Origin: Bacillota bacterium | Lineage (GTDB): Bacteria; Bacillota; Sulfobacillia; JAJZIM01 | Length of the DNA stretch: 64,000 nucleotides | Reading direction: 5' to 3' | Assembly (NCBI GenBank): GCA_021810565.1 | Contig: JAJZIM010000001.1 | Span: 55,422-119,421 of the forward strand | Shown here: piece by piece, positions 24,770 to 33,376 of the stretch | Position numbering within the stretch: the first letter of the stretch is position 1 | How the letters are laid out: each line of letters begins with the position of its first letter | Program-made: the position numbers and the translations under genes | Notes under the pieces: model-generated | The model's input: the letters and a program-made list of their open reading frames with translations, nothing else | Database searches by the model: none | What the model was told of the DNA's origin: nothing

Positions 24770-26893
24770 TCAGGAACCCGTGACCACGAAGTAGTTCTGT
24801 AGCTTCAGAAGCACCGCCGCCACCTGGGCCCGGTTGAGGACCGTCTGGGGCTGGAAGCTGCCGTCGGGGAAGCCCGCCATGATCCCGGCTTGGACGGCCG
24901 TGGCCACGTAGGGCTGCAGGCTCGGCGCGATGTCCGAGGCGTCGGTGAATTTCGCCAGGATCGCCTGGGTCTGAGCCGACGAGGCCAGCTGCAGCTTGCC
25001 GGACTTGACCAGGATGCGCACGATGACCGTGGCCACGTCCTGCCGGTCGAAGCCCTGGTCCGGATGGAAGGCAAAGCCGCCCCCGGGAAGCTGGTAGTAG
25101 TCGTAGTAGGGTGACGCCGCCTCCACCGGCTGGTACTCCCAGGAGCCCCGGGACACGTCGGCGAAGGCGATGGGGCTGGCCGGCTGGGGCAGGGCGAAGG
25201 CGTGCATCATCAAGGAGGCGAACTGCGCCCGGGTGACGTTGCCCGCAGGATCATATTGCCCGTTGCCCACCCCGTGGATGATCCCCTCCTTGGCCAGGGT
25301 GTCGATGGCATTTTGGGCCCAGGCGTAGCCGCCCAGGTCGGTGAAGCCGGGCGTGCCGGTGCCACCGGACGCCTGGTAGGTGAACTGGTCGACGGCGACG
25401 GCGGCGCTCTCACCGCCCGGGGTCAGCACCCGCACGTCCACCGTGGCACTGCCCGGCGGGCTGACGGCGATGATTTGGGTGTCCGAAACCACCTGGAAAG
25501 AGGCCGCGGGACCGCCGGAGCCAGAGTTGCCCAGGGCCGTGGAGCCGGCAAAGACGACCGCCGTCGCGCCGGTGAAGCCGGAGCCGTTGACGGTGATCTG
25601 GGTGCCCCCGGCTGCGGGACCGCTGGTCGGGCTGATCGAGGTGACCACCGGTCCGCCGGAGCAGGTCAGGCTGGTGGCGAAGAGGTCGGAAGACCCGCTA
25701 TTGTCGTTGAGGTAGGTCAGGTCCAGGCCGTTTGACGTTGCCGCCAGCCCCGGCCACATGGGATTGTCGGGGTTCTCGACCGGGCTCACGTTCTGCGAAT
25801 TCCAGGCACCGGAGGCGAAGGTGGCTACGGCCACCTGGTCTCCCGTGGAGGTGGTGGTGTTCTCCTCAAAGGCCACGGCCGGGCCGCACGGGCCCAACGC
25901 CACGGTGGGCCGCAGGTGTTCGACGATGTCTTGGCTGAAAAGCTGTTGCGTGCTCCAGGTACCGCCGAGATTCGTGGCCGCCACCACGTTCGCCGTGCCG
26001 CTCGTGTACAGCGCCAGCACATCAACCCCGCCCTGGGCGGCCAGGGTCAGCTTCGCCTCGTCCATGCGGTCGTTGGTGCCCAGGCTCGTGACCACCTGGG
26101 GCTGGGTGGGCCAGGTGAAGCCGTCGGTGCCGGCCTCCCCCCGGACGAACAGGATGTCCCCAGGGCTGTCCTGGTACGCCAGGTCGGCGAAGCTTCCGTC
26201 GCCGGCCAAGGCCGGATAATAGCCGCCGTGGGTATAGCCCGCCGTCACCACGCCGACCTGCCACTGGGGCGTCGCGCCGGCGGACAGCGCGGTCATCGGC
26301 ACGGTGGCCACGTACACGTCCTGGCCGTGGGTGCTGCCGTTGGCGTTGCACGCCGGAGCGGCTTCAAAGGCTACCGCCAGCGTCCCGCCGATCACCGCCG
26401 CCGACGGTGCGGTGGGGTCGACGCCGGGTCCGCAGGTCTGGCCGGGCGTGGCGGCCACGATGGTCGCCGTGCTCCAGGCGCCCGCCGGCCCCGCGGGGGC
26501 GAAGGCCAGCTTCAGGTCGTTGCCCGTGTCCACATAGGCGATGTATGCTATGGCACCGGAGACGGCCAAGGCGTAATGCCCCTCTCCCGCACCCGCGTTG
26601 TAGTCGGTGATGCCGGTGTTGTACGCCTGCCAGGCGCCGCCCGCGTTGGTCAATAGTTCCGGCGCGCCGTTGATGGTCGCCACCAGGTAGTCTAGGCCGC
26701 CGCTGGAGACCAGGGGCGAGAGGGTGCCCGGCGCGGCGCTCAGGGTGAGCACCTGCTGCGCCGGGGACCAGCCGGAACCGCCACCCCCCGCCAAGACCGG
26801 CGCCGGAGTGACCCCCAGAGCGACCGCGGCCGCGAGCCAAAGGCTCAGCCCGCCGGAGCGCAACGGGCGTCCGAGTTTGCCTAAGCGCATCAT
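24770..26893 (-). CDS. Secreted propeller/TIG/SLH surface protein, cassette 3
   Basis: 707 residues: signal peptide (LAAAVALGVTPAPVLA), propeller-like region about 40-415, IPT/TIG about 418-505 (SPTSGPAAGGTQITVNGSGF), then three SLH domains to residue 703 and an abrupt end (YFVVTGS). It lacks the C-terminal TIG domains found in the cassette-1 and -2 proteins. Its TIG and SLH DNA (24780-25600) is nearly identical to the matching parts of those genes, while the propeller parts differ strongly. GGAGGGAG precedes the double ATG at 26893. Confidence 0.87.
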   Translation of the reverse strand: MMRLGKLGRPLRSGGLSLWLAAAVALGVTPAPVLAGGGGSGWSPAQQVLTLSAAPGTLSPLVSSGGLDYLVATINGAPELLTNAGGAWQAYNTGITDYNAGAGEGHYALAVSGAIAYIAYVDTGNDLKLAFAPAGPAGAWSTATIVAATPGQTCGPGVDPTAPSAAVIGGTLAVAFEAAPACNANGSTHGQDVYVATVPMTALSAGATPQWQVGVVTAGYTHGGYYPALAGDGSFADLAYQDSPGDILFVRGEAGTDGFTWPTQPQVVTSLGTNDRMDEAKLTLAAQGGVDVLALYTSGTANVVAATNLGGTWSTQQLFSQDIVEHLRPTVALGPCGPAVAFEENTTTSTGDQVAVATFASGAWNSQNVSPVENPDNPMWPGLAATSNGLDLTYLNDNSGSSDLFATSLTCSGGPVVTSISPTSGPAAGGTQITVNGSGFTGATAVVFAGSTALGNSGSGGPAASFQVVSDTQIIAVSPPGSATVDVRVLTPGGESAAVAVDQFTYQASGGTGTPGFTDLGGYAWAQNAIDTLAKEGIIHGVGNGQYDPAGNVTRAQFASLMMHAFALPQPASPIAFADVSRGSWEYQPVEAASPYYDYYQLPGGGFAFHPDQGFDRQDVATVIVRILVKSGKLQLASSAQTQAILAKFTDASDIAPSLQPYVATAVQAGIMAGFPDGSFQPQTVLNRAQVAAVLLKLQNYFVVTGS

Positions 26894-26923
26894 CCTAACT
26901 CCCTCCTGGTATTTCTCAAGGTG

Positions 26924-27661
26924 CTACCCGCCGAACCCCGGCATGGGTTTGGCTCCCGCCGGCGGCGCGATGGGCGGAACGTTGCCCACCCCGGTCACCT
27001 GCAGGCTGTCCTTGTCGGTCACGCTGCCTTTGCTGGTGCTGACGGTGAATTCGAAGGTCGAGCTAAGCGGCGCCCCCGTGGCCGAATCTACGCAGGCGCT
27101 GCCGCGCTCGCTCTCGCTGACTCCCGAGATGCCGACGGCCGCTGATGCCAGCTGGAACGAGTTGCCCGACCGGCCCGCCACCGAGCACGGCCCGGTGTAG
27201 GTCCCCTTGGCTCCCGACCAAAGACTGCCCCAGCCGCCGATCCCCTCCGCGGCCATGCTCTCGAAGGAGTTGGGCTTCTTGGTCCCCATGTCGTAGTTCA
27301 CGCCGGTCGCCTGGTAGTAGTAGTGCCCGTCGTCGGCGGCGATCAACGTCACCTGGGCCGGAGTCCCCGGACTGACCACCAGCTTGTATTGCGTGGGGCT
27401 GTGGTAGTAGCCCTCCACGATCATGGCGGTGCCCTGCTTCCCCTGCACACCCAAGCTGATGTTGCTGCGATAGGAGTAGTTGCCCAGTTTGCTCAACCGC
27501 TGGGAGGTGCCGTTTCCATTCCAACTGGGGCTGTTGGCTACTGATCCGCCGCCGGAACTGTTGGCGGCGGGTGGAGCGGCCGCCGGCTTGGACGGACCGC
27601 ATCCTGCAGCCGCCAGCACCAGGGCCAAACCCGCTACCGCCACCGCACCGATCCTTTTCAT
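26924..27661 (-). CDS. Lipoprotein of unknown family
   Basis: 245 residues from ATG 27661 (GAGGAG 8 bases upstream; the GTG three codons earlier has no site). Lipobox LAAAGC (Cys21), a Ser/Gly/Ala-rich spacer, then a domain with NYSYRSNISLGVQGKQGT, VEGYYHSPTQYKLVVSP and a two-cysteine pair (GPCSVAG; GSACVDS) that could form a disulfide. The pattern of beta strands and an ADDGHYYYQAT segment loosely recalls LolA/LprG-like lipid-carrier lipoproteins, but I would not assign it. It starts 30 bases upstream of the SLH gene region and ends PAGAKPMPGFGG. Two broken relatives lie at 22667 and 34385. Confidence 0.75.
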   Translation of the reverse strand: MKRIGAVAVAGLALVLAAAGCGPSKPAAAPPAANSSGGGSVANSPSWNGNGTSQRLSKLGNYSYRSNISLGVQGKQGTAMIVEGYYHSPTQYKLVVSPGTPAQVTLIAADDGHYYYQATGVNYDMGTKKPNSFESMAAEGIGGWGSLWSGAKGTYTGPCSVAGRSGNSFQLASAAVGISGVSESERGSACVDSATGAPLSSTFEFTVSTSKGSVTDKDSLQVTGVGNVPPIAPPAGAKPMPGFGG

Positions 27662-27882
27662 CCCCGCCACTCCTCTCCAAATTGAACCCTTAAAGCCCGC
27701 ATCCGATCTGCCCGCGCTCCACCTCCTCAGGTAACCTCGCCTAAGAGTCGCCCGACTGCCCGCGATCCGACCGCCGCCGGAAACCTCACCCGCCCAGCGT
27801 TCCGGGCCTTAAACCGGGGTTCCCCGCCGTCCACGCTAGACATAAACCTCCAGTCGTATAAAGTCTAAAGCTGTCGAGACCC

Positions 27883-27907
27883 AAAAAAAATCGGGGGGGT
27901 ACCCCCG
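27883..27907 (-). terminator. Terminator behind the LuxR remnant (duplicate of 34631-34655)
   Basis: On the minus strand a GC stem (CGGGGG against CCCCCG, with a TAC-type loop) is followed by A and eight T residues. The same structure stands behind the intact LuxR-type gene at 34631-34655, so the terminator was copied together with the gene end. Confidence 0.75.
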
Positions 27908-27938
27908 TCCCACCCGGATCTTAAGTTAATACCCCCCC

Positions 27939-28145
27939 CTAGATTAAGGGGCATTCTGGGAGCGTGCCGCGAAGTAGTCCCGAAGCGCCTCCCGCGAACT
28001 CCCCACCGGCTGCTCGCACAGATGGTGCAGTTGGGTCTCCACAGTCTTGGGGCTGATCAGGAGCAGGCGCGATCTGGCGGTTGGAGCAACCCTGGCTGAC
28101 CAGCTCGGCGATCCGGTATTCCTGCGAAATCAACCGTCCCAGCTG
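27939..28145 (-). pseudogene. 3' fragment of a LuxR-type regulator gene
   Basis: The minus strand encodes LGRLISQEYRIAELVSQGCS-NRQIA, matching the helix-turn-helix start of the regulator at 34686-37535 (LGRLTPQEYRIAELVSQGSS). It then shifts frame, and the rest (LLISPKT, SSREALRDYF, QNAPLI) lies in other frames. Only the last 65 codons are present. Together with the flanking 27786-27938 it duplicates 34554-34915. Confidence 0.8.
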
Positions 28146-28239
28146 CACCCGCCACCCGCCGCTTACCGGTGCACGACAGATTTGTAAGGTGAAATTAGGA
28201 ACCGCCGTGTGCAACCCTTCGATCCGTTACCAGGCTTCA

Positions 28240-28390
28240 TCAGGAGCGGTTGCCGAGGAGGATGCCGCATCCCAGTGCTGCCAAGGTGTTTGCCCCCCGC
28301 TCGCTCCAGAACATCCCGGAGCACTGGAAGCGTTGGACGATCACGGCACTGCAACCGGCTTCCACCACGCCCGGGCCTGCGCAAAAGCCC
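28240..28390 (-). pseudogene. C-terminal fragment of a DDE transposase (ISKra4/UPF0236-like)
   Basis: The minus strand reads VVEAGCSAVIVQRFQCSGMF-WSERGANTLAALGCGILLGN to a TGA at 28240-28242. The pattern VVEAGC..VI.QR...SGM.W...GAN.. AL is the well-known C-terminal motif of ISKra4-type transposases. Nothing upstream of residue VVE continues the gene, because the IS605-like mini-element begins there. It is a dead fragment. Confidence 0.65.
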
Positions 28391-28404
28391 TTCGACCAAC
28401 CCAC

Positions 28405-28785
28405 TGACGCTCTCCCACGGCTGAAGCCGTGGGGTTCTGCCTGAGGACCGCACCACGCCTTTCCCAGGCTCTCCTGGCCCCGTGGCCCCCGTACAACATC
28501 CTGGACCTCAGCACGGTGGCTTCCACGATTTCCGACCGTGGCTCAGGCTTTCGCCGCGACGGACTCCGACCCCTCGCAGGGTGTCCCGGTTTAGCCGGGA
28601 TCTCGTCCGTTGTTGCCGCCCATGCGCCGCGTGCGGGAGGGCGTCCCCACCATCATTTCTTCGCGCATGGGCCGCCTGTTCACCTCGCTTTCGGTTTTCT
28701 TTATGCCAATTATATCTCTTAACATCAAAAAACACAAGGGGCGGGCGCTTCATCCCACCCCTGAAGGAGTGGGCTTTCGCGCTGG
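28405..28785 (-). mobile_element. IS200/IS605-like mini-element without transposase
   Basis: Both ends carry the unpaired hairpins typical of IS200/IS605. On the minus strand the left end has CCCACTCCTTCAGGGGTGGG (complement of 28754-28773) inside GCGAAAG...ATGAAGCGCC, and the right end has CCCACGGCTTCAGCCGTGGG (complement of 28414-28433), followed by GAGCGTCAG. Behind the left end is a good promoter and the purine-rich start GCGAGGTGAAC, where tnpB normally begins, but only about 250 bases remain before the right end. That interior contains strong hairpins (CCCGGCTAAACCGGG at about 28590) and resembles the structured zone that gives omega RNA. No intact reading frame. Confidence 0.7.
28709..28737 (-). 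promoter_or_regulatory. Promoter inside the mini-element
   Basis: Minus strand TTGTGT (28737-28732) and TATAAT (28714-28709) with a 17-base spacer, the consensus vegetative arrangement. It fires into the element interior, where tnpB or omega RNA would lie in a full-length relative. It could still drive a short structured RNA. Confidence 0.65.
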
Positions 28786-28804
28786 GTTTCTGTAACCGTG
28801 CGAC

Positions 28805-30352
28805 TCATCCCCCAGGGCTTTGGAACGTGAACTGCAGGTATTTGTCGATCACCTCCGCCGCCTCAGCACGGGTGGCCGTCCCCAGAGGCCGGAAACTGCC
28901 GTCGGGGAAGCCAGCGAGCAGTCCTGTCGCAGCAGTCGCCGCCACGCTGCCTTGCGCCCAGGAAGCAATCCTGGAGGCATCGGCGAAGTTGGTGGCGCCG
29001 CCCGGCGCCCCTGGTGGGGGCAGGAGGCGGGCCAACATGACCGCCATCTGCTCCCGCGTGACCGGGGCGTCCGGAGCGAACGAGGTGTCGCTGACGCCGC
29101 GCACCATCCCGGCGTAAAAGGCGGCAGCCACGTAAGGCCCGTACCAGGCGCCGGGGTCCACGTCCGCGAAGGGGGTGGCGGCTGGAACTGGCGCCGGGGT
29201 CAGCCCGGCCGCCTTAACCAGCAAGGTGGCGAATTGGGCCCTGGTCAGGGTTCCTTGGGGGGCGAACACTCCCGGCGCCAGACCGCTGACTATGTTCTCC
29301 CGCAGCAGGGCGCCGACGGCCTTCTCGGCCCAGGACGCCTGGGACAGGTCCGGGAAGGCGGTGAGCGGCGAGGTGCCCCAAACTCCAGCCTTGCCCACGG
29401 CCCAACAGGCGGCGGAACCAGGGACACAGGTGGCTCCAAACAGGTCGCTTTGGGTTCCGACGTTCTGGGATTTCCAGATGCGCCCGCCGTCCAGGGTGAA
29501 CAGGACGGTGCCGGCTCCGCCTACCGCCCAACCATCCCACCGATCGGAGAAGGTCACCCCGCTGAGGAAGGCACCGGTACCGGAGGCTTGGGTCTTCCAG
29601 GTCTTGCCGCCGTCAGTCGTGGTCAGGATGACGCCGTCCACCCCCACCGCCCAGCCGTGGGCTGGGTCGGCGAAGAAGATACCCGTAAGGGGATGGGGCA
29701 CGCTGGTTGTCTGCACCGACCATGTCCCGCCGGCATCGGACAGGATTACGCCGTGGGCCGACGATTGATCGTAACCCACGGCCCAGCAGGTTCCGGTTCC
29801 CAGGCAGAAGGCCCCGAACAACTGAGGCAAGGGTTGACCGTCGGCAGCCGAAGACCAAGTGGCGCCGCCATTGTTCGTGAACAGCAGGGTGCCTTGCCCG
29901 GAAGCCGGATCGTATCCGACAATCACGCACCGCCGCAGGTCCGAACAGGCCACGCCGCTCAGGTCACCTTGGCTTCCCGAGACCTGGGGGAGCCAGGTTT
30001 TGCCGCCGTCGGTCGTCGACAGGACGGTTCCGTTTGCGCCGACGACCCAGCCGTGTTGGGCGTCGGGGAAGGAAACGCCGGTCCAGGAGGCATCCGGCCC
30101 CGGCTGGGTGACGGACCAGCTTTGGCCGCCGTTGACCGTACTCAAGACCTCTCCCCGCCCGGTGGAGGAATCCTGGCCCACGGCCCAGCAGTGGGCCGGG
30201 TCGGGGCAGGAAATGCCGCGCAGGACCGGCACCGGACCGGGAGGCAGGGTGACCCAGGCGGCGTCGGTCGGCGCCGCCGATGCCGCCTGAACCAGGGCGA
30301 ACAGGGAGAGCAGGGAAGCCGCCAGGGCGATGGTCCATTTAGTCCAGGTCAT
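28805..30352 (-). CDS. Ycf48-like beta-propeller with three SLH domains
   Basis: 515 residues from ATG 30352, with GAAGGGAG 9 bases upstream; a TTG three codons earlier overlaps the previous stop. The signal peptide ends near QAASA. Residues 35-325 hold seven propeller blades of the Ycf48/BNR type, seen as repeated DGGKTW or NGGxxW turns and HGWAVG/CWAVG strands. Three SLH domains follow (335-510): WAEKAVGALLRENIVSGL, VTREQMAVMLARLL, LAGFPDGSFRPLGTATRAE. Ycf48 itself assists photosystem assembly, but propellers of this kind in Bacillota are mostly extracellular with unknown roles. It sits 6 bases after the coiled-coil protein gene and is surely co-transcribed. Confidence 0.88.
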   Translation of the reverse strand: MTWTKWTIALAASLLSLFALVQAASAAPTDAAWVTLPPGPVPVLRGISCPDPAHCWAVGQDSSTGRGEVLSTVNGGQSWSVTQPGPDASWTGVSFPDAQHGWVVGANGTVLSTTDGGKTWLPQVSGSQGDLSGVACSDLRRCVIVGYDPASGQGTLLFTNNGGATWSSAADGQPLPQLFGAFCLGTGTCWAVGYDQSSAHGVILSDAGGTWSVQTTSVPHPLTGIFFADPAHGWAVGVDGVILTTTDGGKTWKTQASGTGAFLSGVTFSDRWDGWAVGGAGTVLFTLDGGRIWKSQNVGTQSDLFGATCVPGSAACWAVGKAGVWGTSPLTAFPDLSQASWAEKAVGALLRENIVSGLAPGVFAPQGTLTRAQFATLLVKAAGLTPAPVPAATPFADVDPGAWYGPYVAAAFYAGMVRGVSDTSFAPDAPVTREQMAVMLARLLPPPGAPGGATNFADASRIASWAQGSVAATAATGLLAGFPDGSFRPLGTATRAEAAEVIDKYLQFTFQSPGG

Positions 30353-30357
30353 GGCCC

Positions 30358-32772
30358 TCAACTCCCTTCGTTGGCGGCGTTGAAGTAGGCTTCACCCGCC
30401 AGGACCGCCGGCCAGTAGGTATTCGTGAAGGGATCCGTTCCGTTGGCCGCATCCTCCTGGGCCTGGAGCAGTTCGGCGGCGTCGACCGCCTGGGCCTGGG
30501 TGGCCGCGGCGGCGGAGCAAACCCCGCCTGCCTGCTGTTCGTATTGGTTACCGTAGGCTTGCCAGGCGGTTTGATAAGTCTGGTTTGCCGCCGCCAACTC
30601 CCCTTCCTCGTCCTGGATGTCGGCATTTATTTCGTTTTGGATTTGGGTCAGGGTCTCCTTCCATAAGGTTGAATTGGATTTTAGGGCGTTCCCCTCTTCG
30701 GTGGCGTACATTTCATACCGGAAAATGGCCGCGCACTGTTGGCTCAGAGCCTTGTTGCCGTTGGTTTTCTTGCACTGGGAGTAGAGGCTGGCGATATAGT
30801 CCGTAATCTGGTTGTATTGATATTCCCAGACGAAGGGGTCAGTGGTAATGCCCGCGTCTTTAAGGGCCGCATCCACTTGTGGCCCGAATGATTTGGAAAT
30901 GGAAGCCGCTGCCTTGGAATACAGGTTGTCTTTGGCCGACTCTTCGGCATACAGGGCCGCAAACTCGGCCTGGTACTTTTGGGTGATGCTTTGGACTTGC
31001 TGCTGGTAGGCTTGTTGGATGGCTTGACCTTGGGAGTGGTACGCATCTTGCGCCTGTTGGCATTTTTTCTCCAGGGCCGCCGCCAAGGCGGCGCTGTCCT
31101 GGGCGAAGGACTGGTAGCCGGCCAGGTTGTCCGGATAGTGCTTGGAGATGGTCGTCGCTCCTCCGCCTCCGCCGGTTGGCACCAAAGTTACGGTGAAGCT
31201 CGCACTGGTCCCCGAGGTCAGGCCGGTGGCGGCGGCGGTGAGGGTGTAGCCCGTCCCCGCCTCGTTGATCCCGCAGCCGCTGAAGGCCGCGGTGCCAGCC
31301 GAGGTACTCAGGGGATCGGTGGCGCAGGTCAGGGTGGCAGCGGCGCTGCCGGTGCCGGAGGTGATGGACAGGGCCACGGAGTAAACGACCGAGGTCACGG
31401 TGTTGCCGTAGGCGTCCTCCACGGCCACCTCCGGTTGGGTTGCCCAGGCGGACCCAGCGGTTCCGCCGCCGGGTTGGAGCAGGAAAACCAGCTTGGTGGG
31501 AACCGAGACCACCACGTTGAAGGAGGAACTGACGGCCGAGGCAAGGCCGGTGGCCGCGGCGGTGAGGGTGTAGCCGCTGCCCGCCTGGTTGATCCCGCAG
31601 CCGCTGAAGGACGCCAATCCCGACGAGGTGCTCAGGGGATCGGTGGCGCAGGTCAGGGCGGCTCCGGCCGCCCCGGTGCCGGAGGTGATGGACAGGGAGA
31701 CGGCGTAGACGGCGGAGGTCACGGTGTTGCCGTAGGCGTCCTGGACGATCACCGCCGGCTGGGCCGACCAGGCGCTGCCCACGGGGCCGCCCCCGGGCTG
31801 GGCGGTGAAGGCCAACTGGCTGGCCGCCCCCGGGACGATGTTGTAGGCTGGCGACTGGACCACGGTGGAGTCGGCGGCGGTGTAAACCCCCAGGCTGTAG
31901 CTGCTGCCGGCCGTTTGGGGATTGGTGACGGTATGTCCCGCGCCGTCATTGTAGACCTCCGCGGTCACGGTCCCGCCGCTCGAAACGGACACCGGGCTGG
32001 CGAAGGAAAGGTCGGTGCCCGAGACGTTCACCGTCCCGGTCACCGCCGTTCCGTCCACGGCGATGTCGCTCCCGGCCAGGGTGGCCGGGAGGCTGCTTCC
32101 GAAAGGAAACTGCAGGTAAATGTTGGAGCCTGCGGTCATGCCGCTGGTGGCGGTGAAGCCAACGCTGTAGGATGACGACCCGCCGGCGACCGGATTGCCC
32201 AGGCTGGGGGCGATGACGTTGCCCACGGCGGAGCCGCCGATGGTGTAGTTGGTCGTGGCCAGCGTCGTGTCCTGGGAGGTGGAGACCGTCAGGACTTCGG
32301 AATAGGGCGGGGAAGGGCCGCCGCAGGTGTACGAATCCGGGTTGGTCACCGATGAGACGGCGACGGATAGGGCATCACCGGCCATGACGTTGTTTGGGAC
32401 GGTGAAGGTCACGGGGTCGCCGCCGCTGTTGCTCACCGGTTGGGTGACCGTGCCGCTGCCGGAGTGGGTGGTCTGATCGGTGACGACGTAGTCGCTTCGG
32501 GCGTAAGGGAAGTTGGAACTACAATAACCGGCTACGTTCGGTGGCTCGGTGGACTTGAGGGTGATGGTGTCCGTTCCGCCAACCAGGGCGCTCGCCACCT
32601 TGAAGTCAACGGTGTAGGTGGCCGTCGCCCCCGCCGTGGTCGGGTTGACCGTCAGCGTCAGATTGGTGACGGAGGTGGCGGCCAGGGCCGGCGGGGGCGC
32701 AACAGCCAGGACTGCCACCGCCAGCAAGTTGAACGCAATGAGGGACGCGATCCAAGTTCTCGTCTTGCGCAC
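30358..32772 (-). CDS. Secreted Ig-like repeat protein with C-terminal coiled-coil domain
   Basis: 804 residues from GTG 32772 (AAAGGGGAA 6 bases upstream). Signal peptide ends at PPPALA. The first 330 residues are beta-rich with NPTTAGATATYTVDF-type strands. Two near-identical 95-residue Ig-like repeats follow (QLAFTAQPGGGPVGSAWSAQ; KLVFLLQPGGGTAGSAWATQ; each with VEDAYGNTVTS and CATDPLSTS). After a Gly-rich hinge the last 270 residues are alpha-helical, with QAIQQAYQQQVQSITQKYQA and several cysteines, and look like a coiled coil. There is no SLH or lipid anchor, so attachment may come through partners such as the SLH propeller encoded right behind it. Confidence 0.8.
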   Translation of the reverse strand: MRKTRTWIASLIAFNLLAVAVLAVAPPPALAATSVTNLTLTVNPTTAGATATYTVDFKVASALVGGTDTITLKSTEPPNVAGYCSSNFPYARSDYVVTDQTTHSGSGTVTQPVSNSGGDPVTFTVPNNVMAGDALSVAVSSVTNPDSYTCGGPSPPYSEVLTVSTSQDTTLATTNYTIGGSAVGNVIAPSLGNPVAGGSSSYSVGFTATSGMTAGSNIYLQFPFGSSLPATLAGSDIAVDGTAVTGTVNVSGTDLSFASPVSVSSGGTVTAEVYNDGAGHTVTNPQTAGSSYSLGVYTAADSTVVQSPAYNIVPGAASQLAFTAQPGGGPVGSAWSAQPAVIVQDAYGNTVTSAVYAVSLSITSGTGAAGAALTCATDPLSTSSGLASFSGCGINQAGSGYTLTAAATGLASAVSSSFNVVVSVPTKLVFLLQPGGGTAGSAWATQPEVAVEDAYGNTVTSVVYSVALSITSGTGSAAATLTCATDPLSTSAGTAAFSGCGINEAGTGYTLTAAATGLTSGTSASFTVTLVPTGGGGGATTISKHYPDNLAGYQSFAQDSAALAAALEKKCQQAQDAYHSQGQAIQQAYQQQVQSITQKYQAEFAALYAEESAKDNLYSKAAASISKSFGPQVDAALKDAGITTDPFVWEYQYNQITDYIASLYSQCKKTNGNKALSQQCAAIFRYEMYATEEGNALKSNSTLWKETLTQIQNEINADIQDEEGELAAANQTYQTAWQAYGNQYEQQAGGVCSAAAATQAQAVDAAELLQAQEDAANGTDPFTNTYWPAVLAGEAYFNAANEGS

Positions 32773-32911
32773 AGCCGATTCCCCTTTCAACTGAGATTTT
32801 GTGATCAGTCAATGCGCAGCCCGGCGGTGACTCGGAAGGTGGACAGTCGTTCCATAGATTGCCGTCATTCCCATGACCGTCAGCCAGGCGGTGAGGAAGA
32901 CCAGGCCAAGA

Positions 32912-33154
32912 TCAACCGGGCGAGGGTGGCCAAAACCGTGGCGTCAGGGCGGCAAAGGACGCGGTAAGGGGCGAAAACACCTTTCCGGCTAAAACGCCCC
33001 CTACACTCCGCGAGGCGTCTTCAATGCCGGCGAGACGCAGGATAAAGGAGCGTCGGCGGAGGAAGACGGTGACGACCACCGCGAGGGCAAGGCCCAGGAA
33101 GCAAAGAGTCAGGCCGGGAAGTCCCCCCGGCAAACGGCGATGACGGTCTCCCAT
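32912..33154 (-). CDS. Possible small single-helix protein
   Basis: An 80-codon frame starting MGDRHRRLPGGLPG with one hydrophobic stretch (LTLCFLGLALAVVVTVF) and basic flanks. Its ribosome site (GGAAAG) is weak, and I know no relatives. It is the only candidate in the 600-base gap 32773-33376. The part 33250-33330 is AT-rich, with a TAAAAT -10-like box on the minus strand, so a promoter there for this frame and the 804-residue gene is possible. Confidence 0.25.
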   Translation of the reverse strand: MGDRHRRLPGGLPGLTLCFLGLALAVVVTVFLRRRSFILRLAGIEDASRSVGGVLAGKVFSPLTASFAALTPRFWPPSPG

Positions 33155-33376
33155 GCTTTCCGAATCTGTCCCGCAAGGCGACGTCGCGCCGGTGGTCGGG
33201 GACCGGTCCGGTCGCCGCCGGATCAACCCGGCCAGGGCCGCGCTTAGGCCCATAGTCTGGATGAAATTCTTATCTCATGGCATTTTATCCCTACTTTCCT
33301 ATAAAACCTTGTTCTTTGGCGGCTGCTTAGCAGCCTTCGCGACCAGCCTTGCGCCGCCTGCCGCCCGGCGCCGAGC

